Shown here: positions 24,634 through 32,596 of the stretch, piece after piece
How the letters are laid out: the number at the start of each line of letters is the position of its first letter
How positions within the stretch are numbered: the first letter of the stretch is position 1
NCBI GenBank assembly: GCA_947632635.1
Contig: CANRQA010000013.1
Coordinates: 1-37,397, forward strand
From: an uncultured Clostridia bacterium
GTDB lineage: Bacteria > Bacillota > Clostridia > TANB77 > CAG-465
Direction: 5' to 3'
DNA length: 37,397 nucleotides
Translations under genes and position numbers: made by a program
Notes under the pieces: generated by a model
What the model saw: the letters and a program-made list of their open reading frames with translations, nothing else
What the model was told of the DNA's origin: nothing
Databases searched by the model: none

Positions 24634-25710
24634 TTGAAAAAAATTGCAATAATGACAGCAGGTGGAGATTGTGCTGGTCTAAATAGTGTTATAAAAGCAG
24701 TAGTAATGGCTGCAATAAATAGAAATATGAAAGTTGTAGGCATACTTGATGGGTATATTGGTTTTGTAGAGGGGAAATATGTAAATCTTGACAAAAGTTC
24801 AGTATATGATATAGAAACAAAAGGTGGGACAATACTTGGCTCTTCTAATAAAGAATGTCCATTTCATTATTTAGTAGATAAGAAAAAAGAAAAATATGAG
24901 GATATGGTAAAGCCTTCAATTGAAAATTTAAGGAAAATTGGCGTTGAAGGAATGATTATAATCGGCGGAGATGGCACTTTAGATTCAGCACGTGTTATAG
25001 ATGAGGCAGGTATGCCAGTTGTAGGTATTCCAAAAACTATAGATAATGATATGAGTGCTAGTAGTCCAACAATTGGATTTGAAACTGCTGTTCAAAACTC
25101 AGTTGAGGCAATACGTAAACTAAAAACTACAGCATTTTCACATAGAAGAGTTTTTGTAGTAGAAATGATGGGAAGAACATCAGGTTATCTCACACTATAT
25201 GGTGGATTTGCATCAGGAGCAGATATTATACTCTTGCCAGAGCTTGATTATGATTTGGATGTTGTATGTAATAAAGTAAAAGAAATTATGGAATCAGGAA
25301 AGAGGTATGTAATTATTGCTGCATCTGAAGCATGTAAAGAAAAAGGAAAAACAGAAACAGTTGCAAGAGTGTTAAAAGATAGTTTTGAACAAAAAAGATA
25401 TGGTGGAATAGCAGAAAAATTATCTAAACAAATTGAAGAAATAACAGGATATGAAACAAGACCTATGGTACTTGGACATTTACAAAGAGGTGGCGAACCA
25501 TGTACTGTCGATATACTTCTTGGTGCTAGACTTGGTGACTATGCTATAAATTTACTTTCAGATGAAAGACATGGATATATTGTAGGCGCAAAAGAAAATG
25601 TTTTAGTAAAAACTAGATTCCCAAAAATAAGAGAGCCTAGGGTTTTAGATTTAGAGGACAATGATATTGCAAGAACTGCAAGAGATATGGGCATATGTTT
25701 TGGTGTATAG
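24634..25710 (+). CDS. pfkA: 6-phosphofructokinase, group III type (358 aa)
   Basis: Phosphorylates fructose-6-phosphate in glycolysis. Motifs: T-A-G-G-D-C-A-G-L-N (nucleotide loop), I-I-G-G-D-G-T-L (near 101), P-K-T-I-D-N-D (catalytic Asp), M-M-G-R-T-S-G-Y, L-G-H-L-Q-R-G-G. The residue after GGD is Gly, as in ATP-dependent enzymes, while Lys replaces Gly in P-K-T-I-D-N-D; this G/K combination is typical of ATP-using members of the mixed-substrate group III rather than PPi enzymes (D/K). The start is TTG at 24634, 6 bases behind AGAGGTG; the upstream ATG at 24592 lacks a site and adds residues foreign to the family. No pyk gene follows. Confidence 0.9.
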   Translation: MKKIAIMTAGGDCAGLNSVIKAVVMAAINRNMKVVGILDGYIGFVEGKYVNLDKSSVYDIETKGGTILGSSNKECPFHYLVDKKKEKYEDMVKPSIENLRKIGVEGMIIIGGDGTLDSARVIDEAGMPVVGIPKTIDNDMSASSPTIGFETAVQNSVEAIRKLKTTAFSHRRVFVVEMMGRTSGYLTLYGGFASGADIILLPELDYDLDVVCNKVKEIMESGKRYVIIAASEACKEKGKTETVARVLKDSFEQKRYGGIAEKLSKQIEEITGYETRPMVLGHLQRGGEPCTVDILLGARLGDYAINLLSDERHGYIVGAKENVLVKTRFPKIREPRVLDLEDNDIARTARDMGICFGV

Positions 25711-25738
25711 GATAACTAAATAAATTTTACATAAAGTA

Positions 25739-25767
25739 GTGACAACTGTAATTAAATGTGATATAAT
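25739..25767 (+). promoter_or_regulatory. Promoter of the 25858 gene with extended -10
   Basis: GTGACA (25739-25744) and TATAAT (25762-25767), spaced by 17 bases, with TGTGA before the -10 as in the pdp promoter. The leader is about 85 bases. Confidence 0.65.
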
Positions 25768-25857
25768 ATTGTCTGTAAATGTTATAATACTTTTTTTATA
25801 ATTAATTGAGTGATATATTTGTATAATATAATTATAATAATTATTAGGAGGGAAAAA

Positions 25858-26085
25858 ATGTTTGCAACTTTCTATGTCTTATTTCTATTATTTGTTGTAT
25901 TTTCATTTATGACGATTTATATTGTATTTGATACTAATAAGAAAATTAATAATAACCGGTATAAAAATATAAAGAAAATATTTTATAATTATATGTTTCC
26001 AAATATTTTAGGTTTTGTAATTATTGATTTTATAATATTATATTTGATTTGCTATTTAATTTTTGCATATTACTGTAAAATATAA
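25858..26085 (+). CDS. Small membrane protein, function unknown (75 aa)
   Basis: Two hydrophobic segments (about residues 2-23 and 50-72) flank a basic, Asn-rich loop (N-K-K-I-N-N-N-R-Y-K-N-I-K-K). The ATG at 25858 sits 6 bases behind AGGAGGG. Codon 34 (25957-25959) is CGG. Read in frame it leads into the second helix; skipping the C gives G-I-K-I and a stop, a one-helix protein. The two-helix reading looks more like a real protein, so this is a counterexample to the frameshift pattern seen at other CGG codons. Confidence 0.6.
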   Translation: MFATFYVLFLLFVVFSFMTIYIVFDTNKKINNNRYKNIKKIFYNYMFPNILGFVIIDFIILYLICYLIFAYYCKI

Positions 26086-26198
26086 TGTAAAAAAGTAGAA
26101 AATAAGGAACTTTTAAGATATCAATTGTGACTTTTATATTAGTATTAACTATGCATGCTTTTTTAAGTCTATATATGAGGCTCATACAGTAAAGGTAT

Positions 26199-26236
26199 AA
26201 AAAACGTTTTATAATTAATTTATAAGACGTTTTTTA
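26199..26236 (+). terminator. Intrinsic terminator after the 25858 gene
   Basis: A 16-bp stem with one wobble (26199-26214 with 26219-26234) and a 4-base loop ends in six T. Confidence 0.88.
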
Positions 26237-26253
26237 AAATTTTTCAAAATTAT

Positions 26254-26292
26254 GAACTTTTGTTTGACAAGTAAACGTATGTATGATATAAT
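26254..26292 (+). promoter_or_regulatory. lexA promoter with two LexA boxes
   Basis: TTGACA (26264-26269) and TATAAT (26287-26292) are 17 bases apart. GAACTTTTGTTT at 26254-26265 fits the Gram-positive LexA box (GAAC-N4-GTTY) and covers the -35. AAACGTATGTAT at 26273-26284 is a second, weaker box in the spacer. Binding at either would block RNA polymerase, as expected for autoregulation. Confidence 0.8.
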
Positions 26293-26318
26293 TAACTTGA
26301 TTTAAGGAGGAAAGTTAT

Positions 26319-26930
26319 ATGGAAATGTCTACTTTAAATGCCCAAGAAGAAAGAGTTTTTAATTATATTAAGGAAAAAATTCAAAATTATGGGTATCCAC
26401 CATCTGTAAGAGAAATTTGCGCTGCGTTAGGATTTAAATCTACTTCGTCTGCTCATCAATATATAGCAAGACTTGCAGAAAAAGGCTATATTTCAAAAGA
26501 GGATTTAAAAACAAGAGCCATAAGGATAGTTGGAACAGAGTCAACGATTGCACTGCCTATTGTTGGCAAAGTTGCAGCTGGTGAACCAATTCTTGCGCAG
26601 GAAAACGTTGAAGATTACTTTTCAATTGGCGAAAGTTTCTTTAACCAGGACTCATTAAAAAATGATAATTTTATTTTAAAAGTTCAAGGCGAAAGCATGA
26701 TAAATGCAGGAATTAATAATGGGGATTATATTATAGTGTCTAAGCAAAATACAGCAAGAAATGGTCAAATTGTGGTTGCGATGATTGACGGAGAAGCTAC
26801 TGTTAAGACTTTCTATAAAGAAAAAGACCATATCAGATTACAACCAGAAAATGACACAATGGCCCCTATAATTGTTAAAAATGTAGAAATAGTAGGTAAA
26901 GTTGTAGGGCTATTTAGAAAAATACAATAA
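26319..26930 (+). CDS. lexA: LexA repressor (203 aa)
   Basis: SOS repressor that cleaves itself when RecA filaments form. An N-terminal winged helix (about 5-70, with P-P-S-V-R-E-I-C-A-A-L-G-F-K-S-T-S-S-A-H) contacts DNA. The cleavage site is Ala87-Gly88 (V-A-A-G-E-P). The catalytic dyad is Ser126 (G-E-S-M) and Lys163 (A-T-V-K-T-F). The length is normal. AAGGAGGAA precedes the ATG; a second ATG two codons later is possible. No other SOS gene lies next to it. Confidence 0.96.
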   Translation: MEMSTLNAQEERVFNYIKEKIQNYGYPPSVREICAALGFKSTSSAHQYIARLAEKGYISKEDLKTRAIRIVGTESTIALPIVGKVAAGEPILAQENVEDYFSIGESFFNQDSLKNDNFILKVQGESMINAGINNGDYIIVSKQNTARNGQIVVAMIDGEATVKTFYKEKDHIRLQPENDTMAPIIVKNVEIVGKVVGLFRKIQ

Positions 26931-27001
26931 TTAAATAATTTTAGATTTCAACAAAATCACTTTCAATTCATAGTATATATAAATTGGAGGTGATATTTTT
27001 C

Positions 27002-27592
27002 ATGCAACTTAAAAATTTGAAAGTGGGACTTGCAATTACAGGTTCTTTTTGTAATTTTAGTGAAACAGTAAATGTAATAGAAGGTCTTTTAAAAGAGGGA
27101 GTAAAAGAGATAATCCCTATTATTTCAAATCCTACAAAAAATTTTGATACCCGTTTTTATAAAGCAGAAGACTATGTAAAAATGTTAGAGCAAAGGACAG
27201 GAAATAAATGTATAGATAGTATTGTAAAAGCCGAACCGATTGGGCCAAAAGATATAGTGGATGTAATATTAATATGCCCATGCACTGGTAATACTATTGC
27301 AAAACTTGCTCATGGTATAACTGATACGCCTGTTGTTATGGCAGTAAAAAGTCATATAAGAAATAACAAGCCAGTAGTTATTGGGGTATCAACAAATGAT
27401 GGACTTGGTGTATCTCTTGCAAATATTGGAGCATTACTAAATACAAAAAATATGTATTTTATTCCATTTAGGCAAGATGCACCAAATTCAAAACCTAAAT
27501 CTCTAGTATTAGATTATAGATATGTAAATGAAACGATTAAACTTGCAATGGAGGGAAAACAAATTCAACCTATTGTTGTAGGTAATAATTGA
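27002..27592 (+). CDS. dpaB: Dipicolinate synthase subunit B (196 aa)
   Basis: Flavoprotein-like subunit (SpoVFB) for making dipicolinic acid in the mother cell during sporulation. It shows the flavin-binding start K-V-G-L-A-I-T-G-S-F-C-N-F, I-I-P-I-I-S, the I-C-P-C-T-G-N-T-I-A-K-L-A-H-G-I-T-D-T-P-V segment and P-F-R-Q-D-A-P-x-x-K-P. The ATG at 27002 was chosen because GGAGGTGAT lies 7 bases upstream. The dehydrogenase partner subunit A, normally upstream, is absent here. The substrate comes from the DapA reaction (gene at 17008). Confidence 0.92.
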   Translation: MQLKNLKVGLAITGSFCNFSETVNVIEGLLKEGVKEIIPIISNPTKNFDTRFYKAEDYVKMLEQRTGNKCIDSIVKAEPIGPKDIVDVILICPCTGNTIAKLAHGITDTPVVMAVKSHIRNNKPVVIGVSTNDGLGVSLANIGALLNTKNMYFIPFRQDAPNSKPKSLVLDYRYVNETIKLAMEGKQIQPIVVGNN

Positions 27593-27710
27593 CAAAACTT
27601 TTTAAAGGTCTTGTAAAATGATATAAAATATAGTAAAATAAATGTGTAAAAAATATGTACACAATTATGAATTATGAAAAAATATTAAAAATTTTGTCGA
27701 AAAAGCGCTT

Positions 27711-27746
27711 AAAAAAGGAAATTTTGTAAATTTCCTTTTTTTTTTG
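27711..27746 (+). terminator. Intrinsic terminator after dpaB
   Basis: A perfect 14-bp stem (27711-27724 with 27728-27741) with a 3-base loop and a ten-T run. The 118 bases between dpaB and it show nothing recognisable. Confidence 0.92.
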
Positions 27747-27791
27747 ACTTTTTTATGTTATAATTAATTATGACGAAAGGAAAAAAGTTTT

Positions 27792-29105
27792 ATGAAATTT
27801 TGTTTGGTAACACTTGGATGTAGTAAAAATCAAGTAGATAGTGAAATGATACTTGGCTTCTTAAAGAAAAAATCACATGTAATAGTAAACAAATTAGAAG
27901 AAGCAGATATCATTATAGTAAACACTTGTGGTTTCATTAAATCAGCAAAAGAAGAAGCAATAAGTACAATACTTGATATGGCAGAATACAAAGAAAAAGG
28001 AATATGCAAAGCACTAATTGTATGTGGGTGTTTAGCAAAAAGATACAAAAAAGAAATACAAGAAACTATGCCAGAAGTTGACTTATGCATTGGTGTAGAT
28101 GAATATGATAATATAGATAACATTTTATCGACATTTTTAAATCAAAAATTTTCAAATCAAAAGTTAGATTTTAATACTAGATTAATTTCCTCAGATTTTC
28201 CCTCATGTTATATACGAATATCAGATGGTTGCGATAATAGATGTAGTTATTGTGCAATTCCACTAATAAGAGGAAAATTTAAAAGTAGAAAAATGGAAGA
28301 TATATTAGAAGAAGTTGAAAATTTAGCAAAACAGGGAATAAAAGAATTTTGCGTAATATCACAAGATACTTCAAAATATGGAATAGATATCTATGGAAAA
28401 TTAATGCTTCCTACATTATTAAATAAAATGTCAAAAATAGAGGGAGTAAAATGGATAAGAGTAATGTATATGTATCTATTTGAGGCTACAGATGAACTAA
28501 TAGATGAAATGAAAAACAATGATAAAATATGTAAATATTTTGATATACCAATTCAACATATATCAAATAAAATGCTAAAATCAATGAATAGGTATGATAC
28601 AAAAGAAATAATATATGAAAGAATAAAAAGCATAAGAGAAAAAATACCAGATGCAATACTTAGAACAACAGTTATGACAGGATTTCCTGGAGAAACAAAA
28701 AAAGATTATGAAGAACTTAGGCAAGGTGTTATAGATTTAGAATTTGATAGATTAGGTGCTTTTGCATATTCAAGAGAAGAAGATACAAAAGCCTATGATA
28801 TGAAAGGACAAGTAAGTGAGAAAACAAAACATGAAAGATTAAAAGATATATTTGATTTGCAAAAAACTATATCACTTAAATTAAATTCAAAACGTGTAGG
28901 AAAAGAGTATGAGGTAGTTGTTGAAAATATAACGCCAGATGAAAAATATTTTTCATGTAGGTCATATATGGAAGCTCCAGATGTAGACGGAAGAATATAT
29001 ATAAAAATAGACAAGGAAAGTATAAAAAAAGTTATTGTTGGTGATTTTGTAAAAGTTAAAATAATAGATTATAATGATTATGATTTATACGCTAAGGTAA
29101 TATAA
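27792..29105 (+). CDS. rimO: Ribosomal protein uS12 methylthiotransferase RimO (437 aa)
   Basis: Radical-SAM enzyme that adds a methylthio group to the conserved Asp of ribosomal protein S12. The N-terminal UPF0004 domain binds one cluster through Cys in T-L-G-C-S-K-N, N-T-C-G-F and C-G-C-L-A-K-R. The radical-SAM motif is C-D-N-R-C-S-Y-C (CxxxCxxC, near residue 148). M-T-G-F-P-G-E-T is near residue 297, and a C-terminal TRAM domain follows from about 370. The DSEM start segment and the absence of MiaB hallmarks favour RimO. AAAGGA precedes the ATG. rho follows 14 bases downstream. Confidence 0.93.
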   Translation: MKFCLVTLGCSKNQVDSEMILGFLKKKSHVIVNKLEEADIIIVNTCGFIKSAKEEAISTILDMAEYKEKGICKALIVCGCLAKRYKKEIQETMPEVDLCIGVDEYDNIDNILSTFLNQKFSNQKLDFNTRLISSDFPSCYIRISDGCDNRCSYCAIPLIRGKFKSRKMEDILEEVENLAKQGIKEFCVISQDTSKYGIDIYGKLMLPTLLNKMSKIEGVKWIRVMYMYLFEATDELIDEMKNNDKICKYFDIPIQHISNKMLKSMNRYDTKEIIYERIKSIREKIPDAILRTTVMTGFPGETKKDYEELRQGVIDLEFDRLGAFAYSREEDTKAYDMKGQVSEKTKHERLKDIFDLQKTISLKLNSKRVGKEYEVVVENITPDEKYFSCRSYMEAPDVDGRIYIKIDKESIKKVIVGDFVKVKIIDYNDYDLYAKVI

Positions 29106-29119
29106 AAGGAGGAGAAAAA

Positions 29120-30424
29120 ATGTACACAAAAGACGAACTAAAAAAATCAACGCTTGCTGATTTAAGACAAATAGCAGAAAATTTAAAACTTGATGGATAT
29201 GAAAGATTAAAAAAAGAATATTTAGTAGAAGAAATTATAAAAAGTTTAGAGGATAATAATGAAATAATTGAAAAAGTTGATATGCAAATTGAAAATCCTG
29301 AAACAGATTATATAGCAGAGGGAATACTTGAAGTATTACCAGACGGCTATGGATTTTTAAGAAGTGATAATTATCAATCAGGAAGTAAGGATATATATGT
29401 ATCACAAGTACAAATTAGAAGATTTAGATTAGGAACAGGAGATAAACTAAAGGGAATAGCAAGATTTACAACAGACCCACAAAACAAATTTCCGTCATTA
29501 ATATATATTGAAAATATAAATGAGGATAGAGTTGAAGTAGCATTAAAAAGACGTTCTTTTGAGTCTTTAATACCTATATATCCAACAGAAAGATTACATT
29601 TAGAAACTACAACAAATAATTTCTCAACAAGAATTATTGATATACTATCTCCAATAGGTAAAGGTCAACGTGGCCTTATAGTTGCACCACCAAAAGCAGG
29701 TAAAACTACATTACTAAAACAAATAGCAAATAGTATATTAAAAAATAACCCGGAAGTATATTTAATGGTACTTTTAATTGATGAAAGACCAGAAGAAGTA
29801 ACAGATATAGAACGTTCAATAGACGCAGAGGTTATCCATTCAACATTTGATGAGTCACCAGAAAATCATATAAAAGTATCAAAAATGGTTATAGAAAGAG
29901 CAAAAAGATTAGTTGAGCATAATAAAGATGTGGTAATATTAATAGATAGCTTAACAAGACTTACAAGAGCAAATAATTTAGAAGTTGAGCCAAGTGGAAG
30001 GACACTTTCAGGTGGACTTGACCCTGCAAGTTTGCATTTTCCTAAAAAATTATTTGGTGCTGCAAGAAATATAGAAAATGGTGGAAGTTTAACAATACTT
30101 GCTACAATACTTGTAGATACTGGAAGTAGAATGGATGATATTATATTTGAGGAATTTAAAGGTACAGGTAACATGGAAGTGCAACTTGATAGAAGACTTA
30201 GTGAAAGAAGAATAATACCTGCAATAGATATACAAAAATCAGGTACAAGAAGAGATGAATTGTTACTTTCAAAAGAAGAACTTGAATGTAGTACATACAT
30301 ACATAGACTACTTTCACAAAATAACAATGCTGAAGTTGTTGAAAAAATACTAAATATATTAGTAAAGACAAAAAACAATAAAGAATTTATAAAAGTTTTA
30401 TTAGAAAATATGAAAAAGAAGTAG
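29120..30424 (+). CDS. rho: Transcription termination factor Rho (434 aa)
   Basis: Hexameric RNA helicase. The N-terminal Rho_N helical domain (L-A-D-L-R-Q-I-A-E-N-L-K-L) is followed by an RNA-binding cold-shock-like domain (about 65-140, G-I-L-E-V-L-P-D-G-Y-G-F-L-R). The ATPase has Walker A A-P-P-K-A-G-K-T-T (near 190), L-I-D-E-R-P-E-E-V-T-D, Walker B V-V-I-L-I-D-S-L-T-R and the R-loop G-T-G-N-M-E. The length is normal and no insert domain is visible. It is translated from AAGGAGGAG, 14 bases after rimO, and ends at a terminator. Confidence 0.97.
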   Translation: MYTKDELKKSTLADLRQIAENLKLDGYERLKKEYLVEEIIKSLEDNNEIIEKVDMQIENPETDYIAEGILEVLPDGYGFLRSDNYQSGSKDIYVSQVQIRRFRLGTGDKLKGIARFTTDPQNKFPSLIYIENINEDRVEVALKRRSFESLIPIYPTERLHLETTTNNFSTRIIDILSPIGKGQRGLIVAPPKAGKTTLLKQIANSILKNNPEVYLMVLLIDERPEEVTDIERSIDAEVIHSTFDESPENHIKVSKMVIERAKRLVEHNKDVVILIDSLTRLTRANNLEVEPSGRTLSGGLDPASLHFPKKLFGAARNIENGGSLTILATILVDTGSRMDDIIFEEFKGTGNMEVQLDRRLSERRIIPAIDIQKSGTRRDELLLSKEELECSTYIHRLLSQNNNAEVVEKILNILVKTKNNKEFIKVLLENMKKK

Positions 30425-30450
30425 AAATAAAAATTACTATGTGTTAAAAT

Positions 30451-30491
30451 ATATATGATATACAATTTTGTATATCATGTATATTTTTTTG
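30451..30491 (+). terminator. Intrinsic terminator after rho
   Basis: A 13-bp stem with a wobble (30451-30463 with 30470-30484), a 6-base loop and a TTTTTTT tail. Confidence 0.85.
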
Positions 30492-30527
30492 TTAAAAGAA
30501 AAATAATATATAAGGGGTTTTGATAAA

Positions 30528-32174
30528 ATGAGTAATATGATAAGAGTAAAAATAGAAAATTATGATACATTAGAAATACCATATAAAACACCGGCAATAG
30601 AAGCGGTAAAAATGGTTGAGAAAAATGTGGGTAAAATACTTGCATTAAAAATAAATAATGAAATAAAATCATGTGATTATGAGCTTGTAAAAGATTCAAG
30701 TATTGAATTTGTGACATTTCAAAGTATAGATGGATATAGAATATATGCAAGAACTCTAAAGCTAATACTTCATATGGCACTTACTTCACTTTTTTCTAAT
30801 ACAAAGGTAGAATTTATTTCAACAATAAATAAAGACCAATACTTTGTTGTAGATCAAATAAATTTAACAAAAGAAAAAGTAAAACTTGTAAAAGAAAAAA
30901 TGCAAGAAATCATAAAAAGAGATTTACCTATAACAAAAAAAGTAGTACCACTTGAAGAAGCTGTTGAGTTATATAAAGCATCTAATGATAATCAAAAATT
31001 AAAAAATATTGGAAATAGATTAAAATCATATTTATCTATGTATTTTTGTGACGGAATGTATAATAGTTTTGACGGGGTACTTGCACCACGCACATCAAGT
31101 ATATTTTTATTTGACCTTATACAATATAGGGATGGGGCTTTACTAGTAATTCCTGATGAAAAATTAAATATTAAAAAAGAAATAACTGAAAATAGATTAT
31201 ATGACTCATTTATTGATTTTAATAATTTAAACGAAGTATTAGGAATAAATGATGTTGGAGATTTAAACGAAGTAGTATTAAAAGATAAAATAAACGATAC
31301 AATTCAAGTATCAGAAGCTATACATCAAAGAAAGTTAGTTGAACTTGTACTTGATATTGAAAAAAGAAAAAATATAAAAATGATATTAATTGCTGGTCCG
31401 TCATCATCTGGAAAAACAACATTTGCACAAAAACTAGGAATTCAGTTAAAACTTACTGGTTTTAACCCTATAACAATCTCAATGGATAATTATTTTGTTG
31501 AAAGAAAAGATACACCACTAGATGAAGAAGGAAAGTATAACTTCGAATGTGTAGAAGCCTTAGATATTAATTTATTTAACTCACAAATGAGGGACTTAAT
31601 ACAAGGAAAAACTGTGGAACTTCCAGAATTTGACTTTAAAGTAGGCTCAAAGAAATATAACGGAAAATATTTAAAACTTGAAAAAAATGATGTACTAGTT
31701 ATAGAGGGAATACATGCACTAAATCCAATACTTACAGAATTTACACCTGATGAAAATAAATATAAAATATATATTGCACCAATTGCAACATTAAATATTG
31801 ACGGATATACTAAAATATCATCTTCTGATACAAGACTTTTAAGACGTATGGTAAGAGATTATAGTATAAGAGGAAACAGTGTTGAAAAAACATTTGAATT
31901 ATGGCATAACGTAAAAAAAGGAGAGGAACAATATATATTCCCATTTGTAAATTCAGTTGACTATATATATAATTCTAGTTTAATATATGAGCCTAGTGTT
32001 ATGAAAATATTTGCTCAACCATTACTTTTGCAACTTGATAGTAGCAGTAAATACTATTCTGAGGCAAGACGATTATATGAATATTTAAATAATTTCTTAC
32101 CTATTGAAACAGGTAATATTCCAAGTGACTCTATAGTTCGTGAGTTTATAGGAAATGGATGTTTCTATAGATAG
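30528..32174 (+). CDS. Uridine kinase-like nucleoside kinase with TGS-type N-terminus (548 aa)
   Basis: Residues 1-60 resemble a TGS/ubiquitin-like domain. Residues 60-270 resemble the second (SAD-like) domain of threonyl-tRNA synthetase. The C-terminal half (about 280-490) is a phosphoribulokinase/uridine kinase P-loop domain: L-I-A-G-P-S-S-S-G-K-T-T-F-A, S-M-D-N-Y-F, V-I-E-G-I-H-A-L-N-P and R-L-L-R-R-M-V-R-D. This architecture is common in Firmicutes, where it is annotated as nucleoside or uridine kinase; the true substrate is not known. GGGG precedes the ATG at 30528; a second ATG three codons on (M4) is possible. Confidence 0.88.
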   Translation: MSNMIRVKIENYDTLEIPYKTPAIEAVKMVEKNVGKILALKINNEIKSCDYELVKDSSIEFVTFQSIDGYRIYARTLKLILHMALTSLFSNTKVEFISTINKDQYFVVDQINLTKEKVKLVKEKMQEIIKRDLPITKKVVPLEEAVELYKASNDNQKLKNIGNRLKSYLSMYFCDGMYNSFDGVLAPRTSSIFLFDLIQYRDGALLVIPDEKLNIKKEITENRLYDSFIDFNNLNEVLGINDVGDLNEVVLKDKINDTIQVSEAIHQRKLVELVLDIEKRKNIKMILIAGPSSSGKTTFAQKLGIQLKLTGFNPITISMDNYFVERKDTPLDEEGKYNFECVEALDINLFNSQMRDLIQGKTVELPEFDFKVGSKKYNGKYLKLEKNDVLVIEGIHALNPILTEFTPDENKYKIYIAPIATLNIDGYTKISSSDTRLLRRMVRDYSIRGNSVEKTFELWHNVKKGEEQYIFPFVNSVDYIYNSSLIYEPSVMKIFAQPLLLQLDSSSKYYSEARRLYEYLNNFLPIETGNIPSDSIVREFIGNGCFYR

Positions 32175-32178
32175 TAAT

Positions 32179-32208
32179 AAAATCTATGTAATGAAAGTTA
32201 CATAGATT
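32179..32208 (+). terminator. Hairpin after the nucleoside kinase gene
   Basis: An 11-bp perfect stem (AATCTATGTAA and its complement, about 32180-32190 and 32198-32208) with a short loop, but no T run follows, so it may be a weak terminator or an mRNA end stabiliser. Confidence 0.5.
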
Positions 32209-32210
32209 AC

Positions 32211-32239
32211 TTGTATTTGCAATGATTTTATGTTACAAT
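32211..32239 (+). promoter_or_regulatory. Promoter of the RNHCP-argS unit
   Basis: TTGTAT (32211-32216) and TACAAT (32234-32239) spaced by 17 bases. It would drive the RNHCP gene and argS, which lie 18 bases apart. Confidence 0.65.
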
Positions 32240-32263
32240 ATATACATAAAATATGGAGGAAAT

Positions 32264-32578
32264 ATGTTTTTAAAAAATGATACAGAATTTATTTGTAAAA
32301 ATTGTGGCAAAAAGGTAGAAAAATTAGGCTATACATCAAGAGACCATTGTAATAATTGTTTGTATTCATTACATGTAGATATAACGCCAGGGGACAGGGA
32401 AAATAAATGTAGGGGCTTACTTATCCCAATTAATGTTATAGAAACTAGTAAAAAAGGACAAGTTATAATATATAAATGTAAAAAATGTGGGAGTAAGGTA
32501 AGAAATATTGTAGCAAAAGATGATAATAAAGAAGAAATATATAATATAGTAAAAAGATATACAATGCAAAATATATAA
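32264..32578 (+). CDS. RNHCP domain zinc-ribbon protein (104 aa)
   Basis: Small protein with C-K-N-C-G near residue 11, the family segment R-D-H-C-N-N-C-L-Y-S-L-H-V-D (RNHCP box with Asp for Asn and Asn for Pro), G-D-R-x-x-K-C-R-G-L-L-I-P-I and a last C-K-K-C-G zinc pair. RNHCP proteins have no established function. The ATG at 32264 was chosen for GGAGGAAAT directly upstream. It is the first gene of a probable two-gene unit with argS. Confidence 0.88.
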   Translation: MFLKNDTEFICKNCGKKVEKLGYTSRDHCNNCLYSLHVDITPGDRENKCRGLLIPINVIETSKKGQVIIYKCKKCGSKVRNIVAKDDNKEEIYNIVKRYTMQNI

Positions 32579-32596
32579 ATATTAAGGAGAAAGATT

